From: an uncultured Bacilli bacterium
GTDB taxonomy: Bacteria > Bacillota_I > Bacilli_A > RF39 > UBA660
Assembly: GCA_947624085.1 (NCBI GenBank)
Contig: CANQIK010000008.1
Span: 1 to 45,657, forward strand
Direction: 5' to 3'
DNA length: 45,657 bases
In this document: positions 9,248 to 18,536 of the stretch, piece by piece
Layout of the letters: each line of letters opens with the position of its first letter
Numbering within the stretch: the first letter of the stretch is position 1
Program-made: the position numbers and the translations under genes
Notes under the pieces: generated by a model
Databases searched by the model: none
Told to the model about the DNA's origin: nothing
Seen by the model: the letters and a program-made list of their open reading frames with translations, nothing else

Positions 9248-10507
9248 ATGGAGTATATAAATAAGGATTACTATGATTATATTTCTAAAATTGATAGTGA
9301 ATATTCTCCATTACATGATACATATAGCAAAATATTAGAATTACTAATTAAAGAAGGATTAAATAACCCTCTTAGCGATGAGACTAAAGAAAACTTTTTT
9401 CAACTTTTTCAAATACGTAAATATAAATATAAAGAGGAAAAATTAGAAGATTTAGACCGCTTGTTAAGGTATGATTGTGCCTTTAGAAGAGTAATGATAA
9501 ATGACTTAGGTAGTTTTTCCATATATCCTAATTTAAAAGAATTACCAAGCGAAAATGATTTATTAATGTATTATAGTTTAGGTTTAAAAATGACTGTAAG
9601 TGAAGCAATTACATATTTAACACCTTTGTGTAATGAACAAATGGCTAAATTAGAAGAAGCAAAAATGGAAAAATACTATGGCTCACATAAATATTTAATT
9701 GTTCGTACAAAAGCGATATGTGATGCTATTACCCTGCTAAATGACAGGAATGATATTGAAAATAAAGCCTTAGTAAGTAGTGCTCTAGTAAATGTTAGAG
9801 ATTTATTAAGTGAAATGTTAAAGACCGTAGGTTTAGAAAATACTAAAGAAACTTACATTAATTTAAAAGACTTTAATTATAAGGTGCCTATTAGTAAAAA
9901 TGGGTATGATTTTATTAGAAGTAATTATTTAAAAGTTTTAGAAATTGAAAAGGCCCTAATGGATATTTCTAATGAAATATGGCAAAGATATGCCAGGGAA
10001 CATAATGGTGTTTTTATTCATCAATTAACGCAAGCAATTATTGAATCAGATAAAATGAGTAAAATATGTACTAGTTTTTATTCTGATAACGCTAATTTTA
10101 TTACTGAATATTATAGTGCTAATACTGGTTATGCCTATCCTATGGATATAAGTAGTGTTTTTGCCGTTTGTGAAGAAGATGTTGGCAGTTGGGAAGTAAC
10201 GCAAGCAGAATTTATTAGAAGAGGATTACCAGAAAGTTGGCAACTAGATGACACTAATTTATGGTATGAAGATCCGTATCATTCTAAACTATTTCCTCCT
10301 GAATATATTGAAAGAAAAATAGTTGAAAACAATACTTTTGCGGAAATAATACTTGATAATCGATTCAAAAAAGTTAAACCACTATATTGTTTTTATACAC
10401 CTGATGCTAATGAGGAACAAATTGAGGCTATTACTAAAATAGCAGTATTGCAAGGATTAGAGGTTAAACCATTAGCAGTTCAAAAAAATATGGCTAAATG
10501 TCAATAA
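9248..10507 (+). CDS. Uncharacterised protein (419 aa)
   Basis: Long ORF with RBS GGAG; no motif I recognise. Confidence 0.75.
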   Translation: MEYINKDYYDYISKIDSEYSPLHDTYSKILELLIKEGLNNPLSDETKENFFQLFQIRKYKYKEEKLEDLDRLLRYDCAFRRVMINDLGSFSIYPNLKELPSENDLLMYYSLGLKMTVSEAITYLTPLCNEQMAKLEEAKMEKYYGSHKYLIVRTKAICDAITLLNDRNDIENKALVSSALVNVRDLLSEMLKTVGLENTKETYINLKDFNYKVPISKNGYDFIRSNYLKVLEIEKALMDISNEIWQRYAREHNGVFIHQLTQAIIESDKMSKICTSFYSDNANFITEYYSANTGYAYPMDISSVFAVCEEDVGSWEVTQAEFIRRGLPESWQLDDTNLWYEDPYHSKLFPPEYIERKIVENNTFAEIILDNRFKKVKPLYCFYTPDANEEQIEAITKIAVLQGLEVKPLAVQKNMAKCQ

Positions 10508-10585
10508 CAGGTTAATTATTGCCTTATTCTTGTTTTTGAAACCTATATAATTTATAATTTGAATATAAAATAAAGGGTTTGTGTT

Positions 10586-12892
10586 ATGAAAAAAATAAAA
10601 TTTTTATTACTTATATTGTTTTTATTTATGCCAACTATTGTCTTAGCCGAGGGCATAGAAAATTATTATATTAATGCGACAATATTAAATAATGGCGACA
10701 TAGAGGTAGAAGAATATTTTAATTTAACGGGTTATTATAATGGCATGGATAGAATAGTAGATTATAAAAATAATAGTGCATACGAGTTTAACCCTTCTAA
10801 TGTATTTTTTGGCGGAAGTACAATCCATAATGGCGATGGTATCACCTTAGAAGAAATAAGAGGAGTAGCGGTCAACAGTAATTTTGATTTTACTAATGTT
10901 ACGGGTAATTTATTTAAGCAAACTAATGAAGCTGAGATTGGTGATTATGGGGTATATAAAATAACTGAAACTAGTACCGGAGAAAGTTATCGTATATACA
11001 TTCCAAGTAGTGAAAATAAAGCTTTTTATATAAAATATAAACTACATAACATGGCCATCGTACATAATGATATCGCAGAATTAGGTTGGAATGTAATTGG
11101 TAAAGAGTTAAGCGAAAGTATTAGCAATTTAAAAGTAACAATAAATATACCTAATAACAATAATACAATTAAAGTATGGGCTCATGGTCCTTTAAATGGT
11201 GAAAGTAAAATATTAGCAAATGATAAAGTAGAGGCAACTATTAAAAATTTGCCAAGTTATACGGCTGTTGACATAAGAGTAGTATTTGATAAAGAGGTAA
11301 TAAATGCCTCAAATAAAATTACCAATGTTAATGCTTTAGATAAAATTGTTAGATATGAAACAGCTCTTGCAGAAGAAGCTAATCGAAAAAGAGAAGAAAT
11401 AAAAAATGCGAAAATCAAAGAAATAGAGAATTGGTTTTCAAAATTAGATGAGGCGCCTACAAGAAATAATTATGATGATTTAATGGGTATTATCCTCGAG
11501 TTAGGAGACGATACTTTAGAAAGTCAGTATATAAATAGACTAATAAAATATCAAGATAAAGTAGATGAATTTGAATATGTTAATTTCAGTTCATTAATAA
11601 AAGCTTCTGATTATACTTCTTATCTATTTGCCAAAGATAATCCTGATCGTGTTTTTAGCCAAACCTTAAGAAAAAAGATGAATAATGAATTAGAGGCTTT
11701 AAGAGAAAAATTATTATTAAAAGAGTTAAAATTAGAAATGATTTTAATAGCTGTATCATCCGGTTTTCTTGTAATATCATATATAACATTAAATAAAAAT
11801 AAGTTTGGCAGTCGAAAAATTAAAAATGTTGATCCTAAATATATAAGAGACTTACCTGATAACTTATCACCCTTAGGAGTGGGCTTATTAGTGGATAAAT
11901 CTATAAATAAAAATGAAATATCTGCTACTTTATTAGATTTAATAAGAAGAAAGATCGTAACAGTAGAAAAAGATTATAAAAATAATTATGTATTTAGGTT
12001 AAACTTTGACGCTAAACAACTATCTGCTAGTGATAAACAATTTGTTAGAATGATATTTGGATTTGAAGATACCTTAAATATGAAACAAATGAAAAAGATA
12101 AATAGTGTTTATTTTACAAAATGGCGTGATTATGAACTGAATTTATTAAAAAATAAAGATTTAATTGAATATACTGAACCAAAGGATACAATTAACGGCG
12201 ATTTCTTAATAGTAGGCATAATTCTAACTTTTACAATTTTTCTATCGCCATTAGGTTTATTATTAATTAGTATTTATGGGTTTAAAAGATATCGAGAAAA
12301 CATTCATATGTTCTATATAATGATAATTAATGCTTTATTAATGTTTGGCTCAGCTATTAATAATCATTTAACTCATATTTCGATAATTTTTATTATTATT
12401 TCTACAATCATAATTAAAAAGAATTTAAGTAAAACACCTACAAAAATAAAAATGGAATTAAAAGAAAAAGGTAAAGTTGAGCGAAAAAGGCTATATGCAA
12501 TTAGAAATTTCTTAAATGATTTTTCTAAAATTGATGAAAAAGAAATACCTGAAGTTGCACTATGGGAAAGTTACTTAGTATATGCTACAGCTTTTGGTAT
12601 AGGCGATAAAGTCCTTAAAAATATGAAGATTAAACTTGAAAATCAGCAAGTCGATTTTTCTTCAAGTAGTGTATTTCTTGATGCTTATGCTTGGAATACT
12701 ATACTTAATTCAGCATCTTATTTATCAAATAGTGTATCGGCAGCTTCTAAACCAGATGTTCACTTCTCTTCAAGTTCAGGCTCTAGTGATAGTGGATCAT
12801 TTTCTTCTGGTAGTGGTGGCGGTGGAGGTTTCTCCGGTGGCTCATCAGGAGGAGGATCTTTTGGTGGAGGCGGTGGAGGCGGTCGCTTCTAA
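10586..12892 (+). CDS. DUF2207-type membrane protein with Gly/Ser-rich C-terminus
   Basis: Signal peptide, YYINATILNNGDIEVEEYFNLTG, VKVTINIP-like domain, TM segments, SGGGGGFSGGSSGGGSFGGGGGGGRF tail. Confidence 0.85.
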   Translation: MKKIKFLLLILFLFMPTIVLAEGIENYYINATILNNGDIEVEEYFNLTGYYNGMDRIVDYKNNSAYEFNPSNVFFGGSTIHNGDGITLEEIRGVAVNSNFDFTNVTGNLFKQTNEAEIGDYGVYKITETSTGESYRIYIPSSENKAFYIKYKLHNMAIVHNDIAELGWNVIGKELSESISNLKVTINIPNNNNTIKVWAHGPLNGESKILANDKVEATIKNLPSYTAVDIRVVFDKEVINASNKITNVNALDKIVRYETALAEEANRKREEIKNAKIKEIENWFSKLDEAPTRNNYDDLMGIILELGDDTLESQYINRLIKYQDKVDEFEYVNFSSLIKASDYTSYLFAKDNPDRVFSQTLRKKMNNELEALREKLLLKELKLEMILIAVSSGFLVISYITLNKNKFGSRKIKNVDPKYIRDLPDNLSPLGVGLLVDKSINKNEISATLLDLIRRKIVTVEKDYKNNYVFRLNFDAKQLSASDKQFVRMIFGFEDTLNMKQMKKINSVYFTKWRDYELNLLKNKDLIEYTEPKDTINGDFLIVGIILTFTIFLSPLGLLLISIYGFKRYRENIHMFYIMIINALLMFGSAINNHLTHISIIFIIISTIIIKKNLSKTPTKIKMELKEKGKVERKRLYAIRNFLNDFSKIDEKEIPEVALWESYLVYATAFGIGDKVLKNMKIKLENQQVDFSSSSVFLDAYAWNTILNSASYLSNSVSAASKPDVHFSSSSGSSDSGSFSSGSGGGGGFSGGSSGGGSFGGGGGGGRF

Positions 12893-12905
12893 TAGCTCTT
12901 ATAAG

Positions 12906-12926
12906 CTGGCATAAAGCCAGTTTTTT
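12906..12926 (+). terminator. Intrinsic terminator
   Basis: CTGGC-ATAAA-GCCAG-TTTTTT. Confidence 0.75.
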
Positions 12927-13039
12927 AATGATGTATAGAAATAGTTAAAAAGACCATACTAATAACATCAATATAAATAAATATTGGTATGGCAAAATTA
13001 AGAAAAATTTTGCAAAAATTTGAAGAAAGGAGAGAAACC

Positions 13040-13882
13040 ATGAATAGCTTGAAAACTGTATTATATTTAGTTGTAATAGCAGTTGCATCTTTATTTATGA
13101 CTTTAAATGTAAGTGCTGCGGAAACAGTTAAAATAAGAGTAATTGATGAATTGACTGAAGCAGATTTTAGTTATCAAGTAAAATCAGGTCAATCTTTAAA
13201 TGAAATTAAAGAGCAAAGTTTTGCCAGCAAATTAAAATCAGTTATAGATAATGAAGATGGTAATTACATTACATTTATCAATGTGGCTACAGGAAATGCT
13301 GTAGACTTAAATGAAAAAATATATTCTGATTTAACTATTAAAGCCATAAGCAAGAGCGATAAAATAAATATTACAATTGCTAATACAGGCAATACATTCA
13401 AAAATCTTACAGCAGGTATTACTATAAATCAGCTAAAAGATTTATCTTATGGTAGTCAAGTTGGAAAATTAATTAATGATAAAAATAAAGAATTCGCGAT
13501 GTTTATAAATGTGAAAACTGGCGAAGAAATTGAACTTGATGAACCAATTTATGTTGATATGACAATTAAAGCAATTTATTATATTACAGTTACTATTGAT
13601 AATGAACCTCATAAAGTATTAGAAAATACTAAAATAGAAGATTTATATCAATATGCTGCTAAAAAAGAAGGCTATGAATTTACAGGCTTTGTAGATTCTG
13701 AGGGAAATGTCGCTACTGATGCTGATGTAGTAGATAAAGCAGTTCTTACCTCAACTTATAAAAAAATAGAACAAGAAGAAATCCCTAACACTGGCGATTC
13801 TAGTTTAATGTATTTAGGCGTTTCTTTAATAAGTCTATTGGGTATATCATATTGCTATGGCCAAATAAAGAAATTTATTTAG
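13040..13882 (+). CDS. LPXTG-like sortase-anchored surface protein with small beta repeats
   Basis: Signal peptide MNSLKTVLYLVVIAVASLFMTLNVSAA, C-terminal IPNTG + hydrophobic stretch + K tail; RBS AAAGGAG upstream of ATG 13040. Confidence 0.75.
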   Translation: MNSLKTVLYLVVIAVASLFMTLNVSAAETVKIRVIDELTEADFSYQVKSGQSLNEIKEQSFASKLKSVIDNEDGNYITFINVATGNAVDLNEKIYSDLTIKAISKSDKINITIANTGNTFKNLTAGITINQLKDLSYGSQVGKLINDKNKEFAMFINVKTGEEIELDEPIYVDMTIKAIYYITVTIDNEPHKVLENTKIEDLYQYAAKKEGYEFTGFVDSEGNVATDADVVDKAVLTSTYKKIEQEEIPNTGDSSLMYLGVSLISLLGISYCYGQIKKFI

Positions 13883-13888
13883 GTTATA

Positions 13889-13918
13889 ACTCGTTTCGAA
13901 AAAGAAGCGAGTTTTTTT
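13889..13918 (+). terminator. Intrinsic terminator
   Basis: AACTCGTTTC...GAAGCGAGTTTTTTT. Confidence 0.75.
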
Positions 13919-13999
13919 ATGAAACGATAATAATTTTTGTGGTAAAATACTATCAATAGTTATATTCTATAAATAGAAATATTCGAAAGGAAAGTTTAA

Positions 14000-14599
14000 A
14001 TGAATTATGATATTTTAATAAATAAAGAACATCGTTTAGAAAGTGATTTTGTACCTAGTGATTTAGTAATTACTGATAATAATGAAAATAATTTTCATAA
14101 CTATAAAGATCCTTCTTTAAAACCTATGATTACCCAAACTGTTTTATCATTTTTTCAATTATTACAACAAGCAGGATTAAAAGAAGGGTATCATATTATA
14201 ATTGATAGTGGTTATCGCTCATATGAATATCAACAAGTTATATGGGATAAAAATGTTGCTGAAAATGGGCTTGAGCATACTTTGAAATATATTATGGCTC
14301 CTGGGGCAAGTGAACATCAAAGTGGTCTTGCAATTGATATAGCATATATACGAAATGGTGTATATACTGATGATGTAACTGAAGATGACCCTGAATATGC
14401 ATGGCTTATAAACAATGCCCATTTGTATGGCTTTATTTTAAGATATCCTAAAGATAAACAAGAAATAACCGGTATTAACTTCGAACCGTGGCATTATAGA
14501 TTTGTAGGTCAAGAACTTGCAAGATACTTACATGATAACAATTTAACTCTTGAAGAGTATTATATTCTTAAAAATGATGTTAAAAATTCAAGACAATAA
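14000..14599 (+). CDS. D-alanyl-D-alanine carboxypeptidase (VanY/peptidase M15)
   Basis: IIDSGYRSYEYQQVIWD, PGASEHQSGLAIDIAY, EPWHYRFVG metal-site motifs. Confidence 0.92.
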   Translation: MNYDILINKEHRLESDFVPSDLVITDNNENNFHNYKDPSLKPMITQTVLSFFQLLQQAGLKEGYHIIIDSGYRSYEYQQVIWDKNVAENGLEHTLKYIMAPGASEHQSGLAIDIAYIRNGVYTDDVTEDDPEYAWLINNAHLYGFILRYPKDKQEITGINFEPWHYRFVGQELARYLHDNNLTLEEYYILKNDVKNSRQ

Positions 14600-14601
14600 A
14601 A

Positions 14602-14625
14602 AAATCTCGTTGTGAGATTTTTAAT
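14602..14625 (+). terminator. Intrinsic terminator
   Basis: AAATCTC-GTTGT-GAGATTTTT. Confidence 0.65.
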
Positions 14626-14637
14626 TAGGCATATTGA

Positions 14638-15720
14638 TTATTCATTTGCCTTTTTTAATGCTTCTTCATAATATTTTTGGTTATTTTTTAATCTTTCTTC
14701 ATCGGGATTTAATTCAATAGCTTTTTGGTTGTAAATTATAGCTTGTTTATATTTACCTAAATTATAGGCATTAATGGCATATAAATCATAGGGAAAGCTA
14801 TCCCAAGCAAATACTTCATTAAGATAATACTGGCTTTTTTCTGTTATTTTAAAAGCTTTATCTAACTCTTCAAGAACTTTTTCTGGCTTTTTTAATTCAT
14901 TGTATAAGCCTGCAAGTTCAATATATCCTTCTCTTAAATAAGGAGCTTCTTGCTCAGCTTTTTTAAACCACATTTCAGCTTCTTCATTAAAACCTAAACG
15001 ATGATAACATCTACCCATATATCGCATAGACGCACATCTTTCATCTTTCCAGGTAGCTTTAGGCAAAGTTAAGTGCTTATGTAATGTTTTAATAGCATCA
15101 TAGTTACGATTATAGTACATATATTCTCGGCCTAGGTAATGAACATTACGATCATCATCAGGATCTTCTTTGACACTGAGTTCTAGTAAAGGAAGATATG
15201 AATTTCTACTTTTGCCAAAATCTTGATGATGATTAAGAACTATTCCATCAATTAATTGAAAAACTTCTTTTCCTTCCGGCATAAGTACTTCGTGAACAGG
15301 ATGAGTCCAATGATAGCCTTTGGTATGGATTTTATCTAAATAAAATGTAGTGGCAGGCGTAATACCATCATCTTTAAATGACCAGTTATATAAATATTTT
15401 ATTCTTGTTGTGTCAGGGTTCATTTTTTCCTCAATAAGCTTTCGCCAGCCTTTAGCAAATACTTCATCTAAATCAGTACAAACATATAAATCAGTATCAT
15501 CAGGTACTAACTTTAAAGACTCATTTCTAGCAACATCAAAGCGCCAGGGATTTATAATTTTGGTTTCAACGTGTACGCCTAATTCTTTTAATAACTTTAC
15601 TGTGTCATCAGTAGAGCCAGTATCAAGAACATATATATCATCGGCTTCTTTCATGCTTTCATACCATCTTTTAACATGTTTGCTTTCATTTTTTGTAATT
15701 GCATAAACGCATATTTTCAT
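14638..15720 (-). CDS. Glycosyltransferase family 2-like protein with C-terminal TPR
   Basis: VYAITKNESKHVKRWYESMKEADDIYVLDTGSTDDTV, LYVCTDLDEVF; TPR-like C-terminus AIIYNQKAIELNPDEERL. Confidence 0.88.
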   Translation of the reverse strand: MKICVYAITKNESKHVKRWYESMKEADDIYVLDTGSTDDTVKLLKELGVHVETKIINPWRFDVARNESLKLVPDDTDLYVCTDLDEVFAKGWRKLIEEKMNPDTTRIKYLYNWSFKDDGITPATTFYLDKIHTKGYHWTHPVHEVLMPEGKEVFQLIDGIVLNHHQDFGKSRNSYLPLLELSVKEDPDDDRNVHYLGREYMYYNRNYDAIKTLHKHLTLPKATWKDERCASMRYMGRCYHRLGFNEEAEMWFKKAEQEAPYLREGYIELAGLYNELKKPEKVLEELDKAFKITEKSQYYLNEVFAWDSFPYDLYAINAYNLGKYKQAIIYNQKAIELNPDEERLKNNQKYYEEALKKANE

Positions 15721-15781
15721 TTAACACCTCTTTTATATTTTTATGATTTTATGCCCTTATATAGACTAATTCAATATTTAA

Positions 15782-16749
<968 letters not shown>

Positions 16750-16776
16750 AAGGATTGCCTTATGGCAACCTTTTTT
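16750..16776 (+). terminator. Intrinsic terminator
   Basis: AAAGGATTGCC-TTAT-GGCAACCTTTTTT. Confidence 0.8.
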
Positions 16777-16858
16777 GTTTTATATTTAAAGCTATAGCAT
16801 ACATTTTAATAAAGCATCTATTTTTAACTATTTAAAGGATGTTATGTACTAAAAAATA

Positions 16859-16886
16859 TTGACAAAAAATAAAATTATAGTAAAAT
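16859..16886 (+). promoter_or_regulatory. SigmaA-type promoter
   Basis: TTGACA-N16-TAAAAT. Confidence 0.6.
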
Positions 16887-16892
16887 AAATAC

Positions 16893-16964
16893 ACGGAAAA
16901 GGGCACGATATAAGTGATTAAAAAGAAGTACGAAGTCACATATTGTTGGTTTAGTGCTTTTTTT
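16893..16964 (+). ncRNA. Candidate structured leader/attenuator or small RNA
   Basis: AAGGGCAC (16899-16906) can pair with GTGCTTTT (16954-16961) followed by a T run; nested GTGA/TCAC pairing; lies between promoter and next ORF. Confidence 0.35.
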
Positions 16965-16986
16965 ATGAAAGCTAAAGGAGATTATA

Positions 16987-17523
16987 ATGCGTGATATAAA
17001 ACATACTAGTATAAAGTTCCCCGATAATGTTTTTAGCAATATGTTTGCTAATTTTTCATTATCCATTTTATCGGAGAAAGAAGTTTATAATGATTATAAA
17101 AATGGCAAAAGTAACATCATTGCGATTGGCGAAGGAAAAAAGGAATTAGAAATACTTGAATTTTTAGATAATCTTGGCTTTCCTATTAATGAAGTGGGAA
17201 CATATTATTATAAAGATTTAATTATTAGAATTCTTGCTTTACTTGATGAAGGCATAAGTGTTGAAGAAATATCCCAAGCTTTAGAGGAACCTTATTCTCA
17301 ATTATATTTTGATGTAGCTAGAAATGAATTGGATGTTGGCATTAAATCATATAATGGCATTATAAATTTAGCTTTTGAGGGTATTGATATTAGTAAAGCC
17401 AATCCTGATTTACTAAAAATAATCGTTGAAAAGATGAATGATGCTATATCTAATTATCAACTTCCTCTTATTATTGCGCAAGAATATAGAATGCCTACTA
17501 AAGGGCGTATAAGAAAAAGTTAA
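16987..17523 (+). CDS. Uncharacterised protein, possibly Spo0A C-terminal-domain-like
   Basis: 178 aa with RBS AAAGGAG; LGFPINEVGTYYYKDLIIRIL...LYFDVARNELDVGIKSYNGIINLAFEGI resembles the Spo0A_C pattern GiPah.kGy.YLreAI...LYp.iAkkyn.t.srVerAIRhAIE. Confidence 0.4.
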   Translation: MRDIKHTSIKFPDNVFSNMFANFSLSILSEKEVYNDYKNGKSNIIAIGEGKKELEILEFLDNLGFPINEVGTYYYKDLIIRILALLDEGISVEEISQALEEPYSQLYFDVARNELDVGIKSYNGIINLAFEGIDISKANPDLLKIIVEKMNDAISNYQLPLIIAQEYRMPTKGRIRKS

Positions 17524-17588
17524 AGCCAAATAAAAAACTATTAACATTTAGACTTTTATGTTATAATACGAATGCAAGGAGTGAAAGA

Positions 17589-17699
17589 ATGAAAGTATTA
17601 AAGAAAAATTTACCTGAAGGAGTTAAAAAGAAATATGCTAGATATAAAGGCGTTAAAGTTAAATTAATTCCTATTAAAAAAGGTAAGAATAATAAATAA
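17589..17699 (+). CDS. Small Lys-rich protein (36 aa), unknown
   Basis: MKVLKKNLPEGVKKKYARYKGVKVKLIPIKKGKNNK*; AAGGAG RBS, upstream TATAAT, downstream hairpin. Confidence 0.6.
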   Translation: MKVLKKNLPEGVKKKYARYKGVKVKLIPIKKGKNNK

Positions 17700-17714
17700 A
17701 AATATTGGTAATAA

Positions 17715-17748
17715 AAGGTAGGTTATGGTAGTCATCTACCTTTTTTTA
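17715..17748 (+). terminator. Intrinsic terminator
   Basis: AAAGGTAG...CTACCTTTTTTT. Confidence 0.65.
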
Positions 17749-17783
17749 TAATATAATGTTTTTAGAATAGGCAAGGTGATAAC

Positions 17784-18536
17784 ATGATAGAAGTAAAAAA
17801 CGTAAAGAAAAGATTTATTAAAAACGTAGGCAAAAAAGCCGAAGAAATTTATGCTGTTGATGACATTAGTTTTGAAGTGCCTGATGGTACAATTTATGGT
17901 ATCTTAGGACAAAATGGCGCAGGTAAAACCACTCTTTTGCGGATGATGTCTGGCATTATGTCTCCAACAGAAGGCACAATTATGGTTGATAATCATTCTT
18001 ATGATAAACATGATGCGTTAATAAAAAAAGAAATATCTTACCTATCTGGAAATACAAAATTATATGAAAATATTACCCCTGTTGAGCTTTTAAATATCTT
18101 TGGCAATATTTATGAAATAGACAAAGATAAGCTAAATATTCGTATAAAAGAAATTGTAAGTTTATTAAATATGGAAAGTTTTAAAGATAATAAAATAGGT
18201 AATTTATCTACTGGCCAAATCCAAAGAACTAATATAGCTAGATGTTTTATTAATGATCCTAAGTATTATATTTTAGATGAAGCAACATCTGGACTTGATG
18301 TTGTAAGTAGTCAAATTATTATTGATTTTATTAAGAAAGAAAAGAAAAGGGGTAAAACTATTATTTATTCAACGCACTACATGGAAGAAGCAGAAAATAT
18401 TTGTGATAAAGTTTTATTTATTAATCATGGTAAAGTAATATGTGAAAGTACACCAAAGAAAATAAAAAAAGAAACTAATACTACAAATTTAAGAGATGCT
18501 TTCTTTGAAGTAGTAGGAGGTAACTATGAGAATTAA
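17784..18536 (+). CDS. ABC transporter ATP-binding protein (NatA-like)
   Basis: GQNGAGKTTLL Walker A, LSTGQIQRTNIARC signature, YYILDEATSGLD Walker B. Confidence 0.93.
   Translation: MIEVKNVKKRFIKNVGKKAEEIYAVDDISFEVPDGTIYGILGQNGAGKTTLLRMMSGIMSPTEGTIMVDNHSYDKHDALIKKEISYLSGNTKLYENITPVELLNIFGNIYEIDKDKLNIRIKEIVSLLNMESFKDNKIGNLSTGQIQRTNIARCFINDPKYYILDEATSGLDVVSSQIIIDFIKKEKKRGKTIIYSTHYMEEAENICDKVLFINHGKVICESTPKKIKKETNTTNLRDAFFEVVGGNYEN

Noticed and set aside
12636-12914. 92-aa plus-strand ORF overlapping the end of the DUF2207 gene
   Set aside because: Alternate frame of the Ser/Gly-rich tail; no RBS
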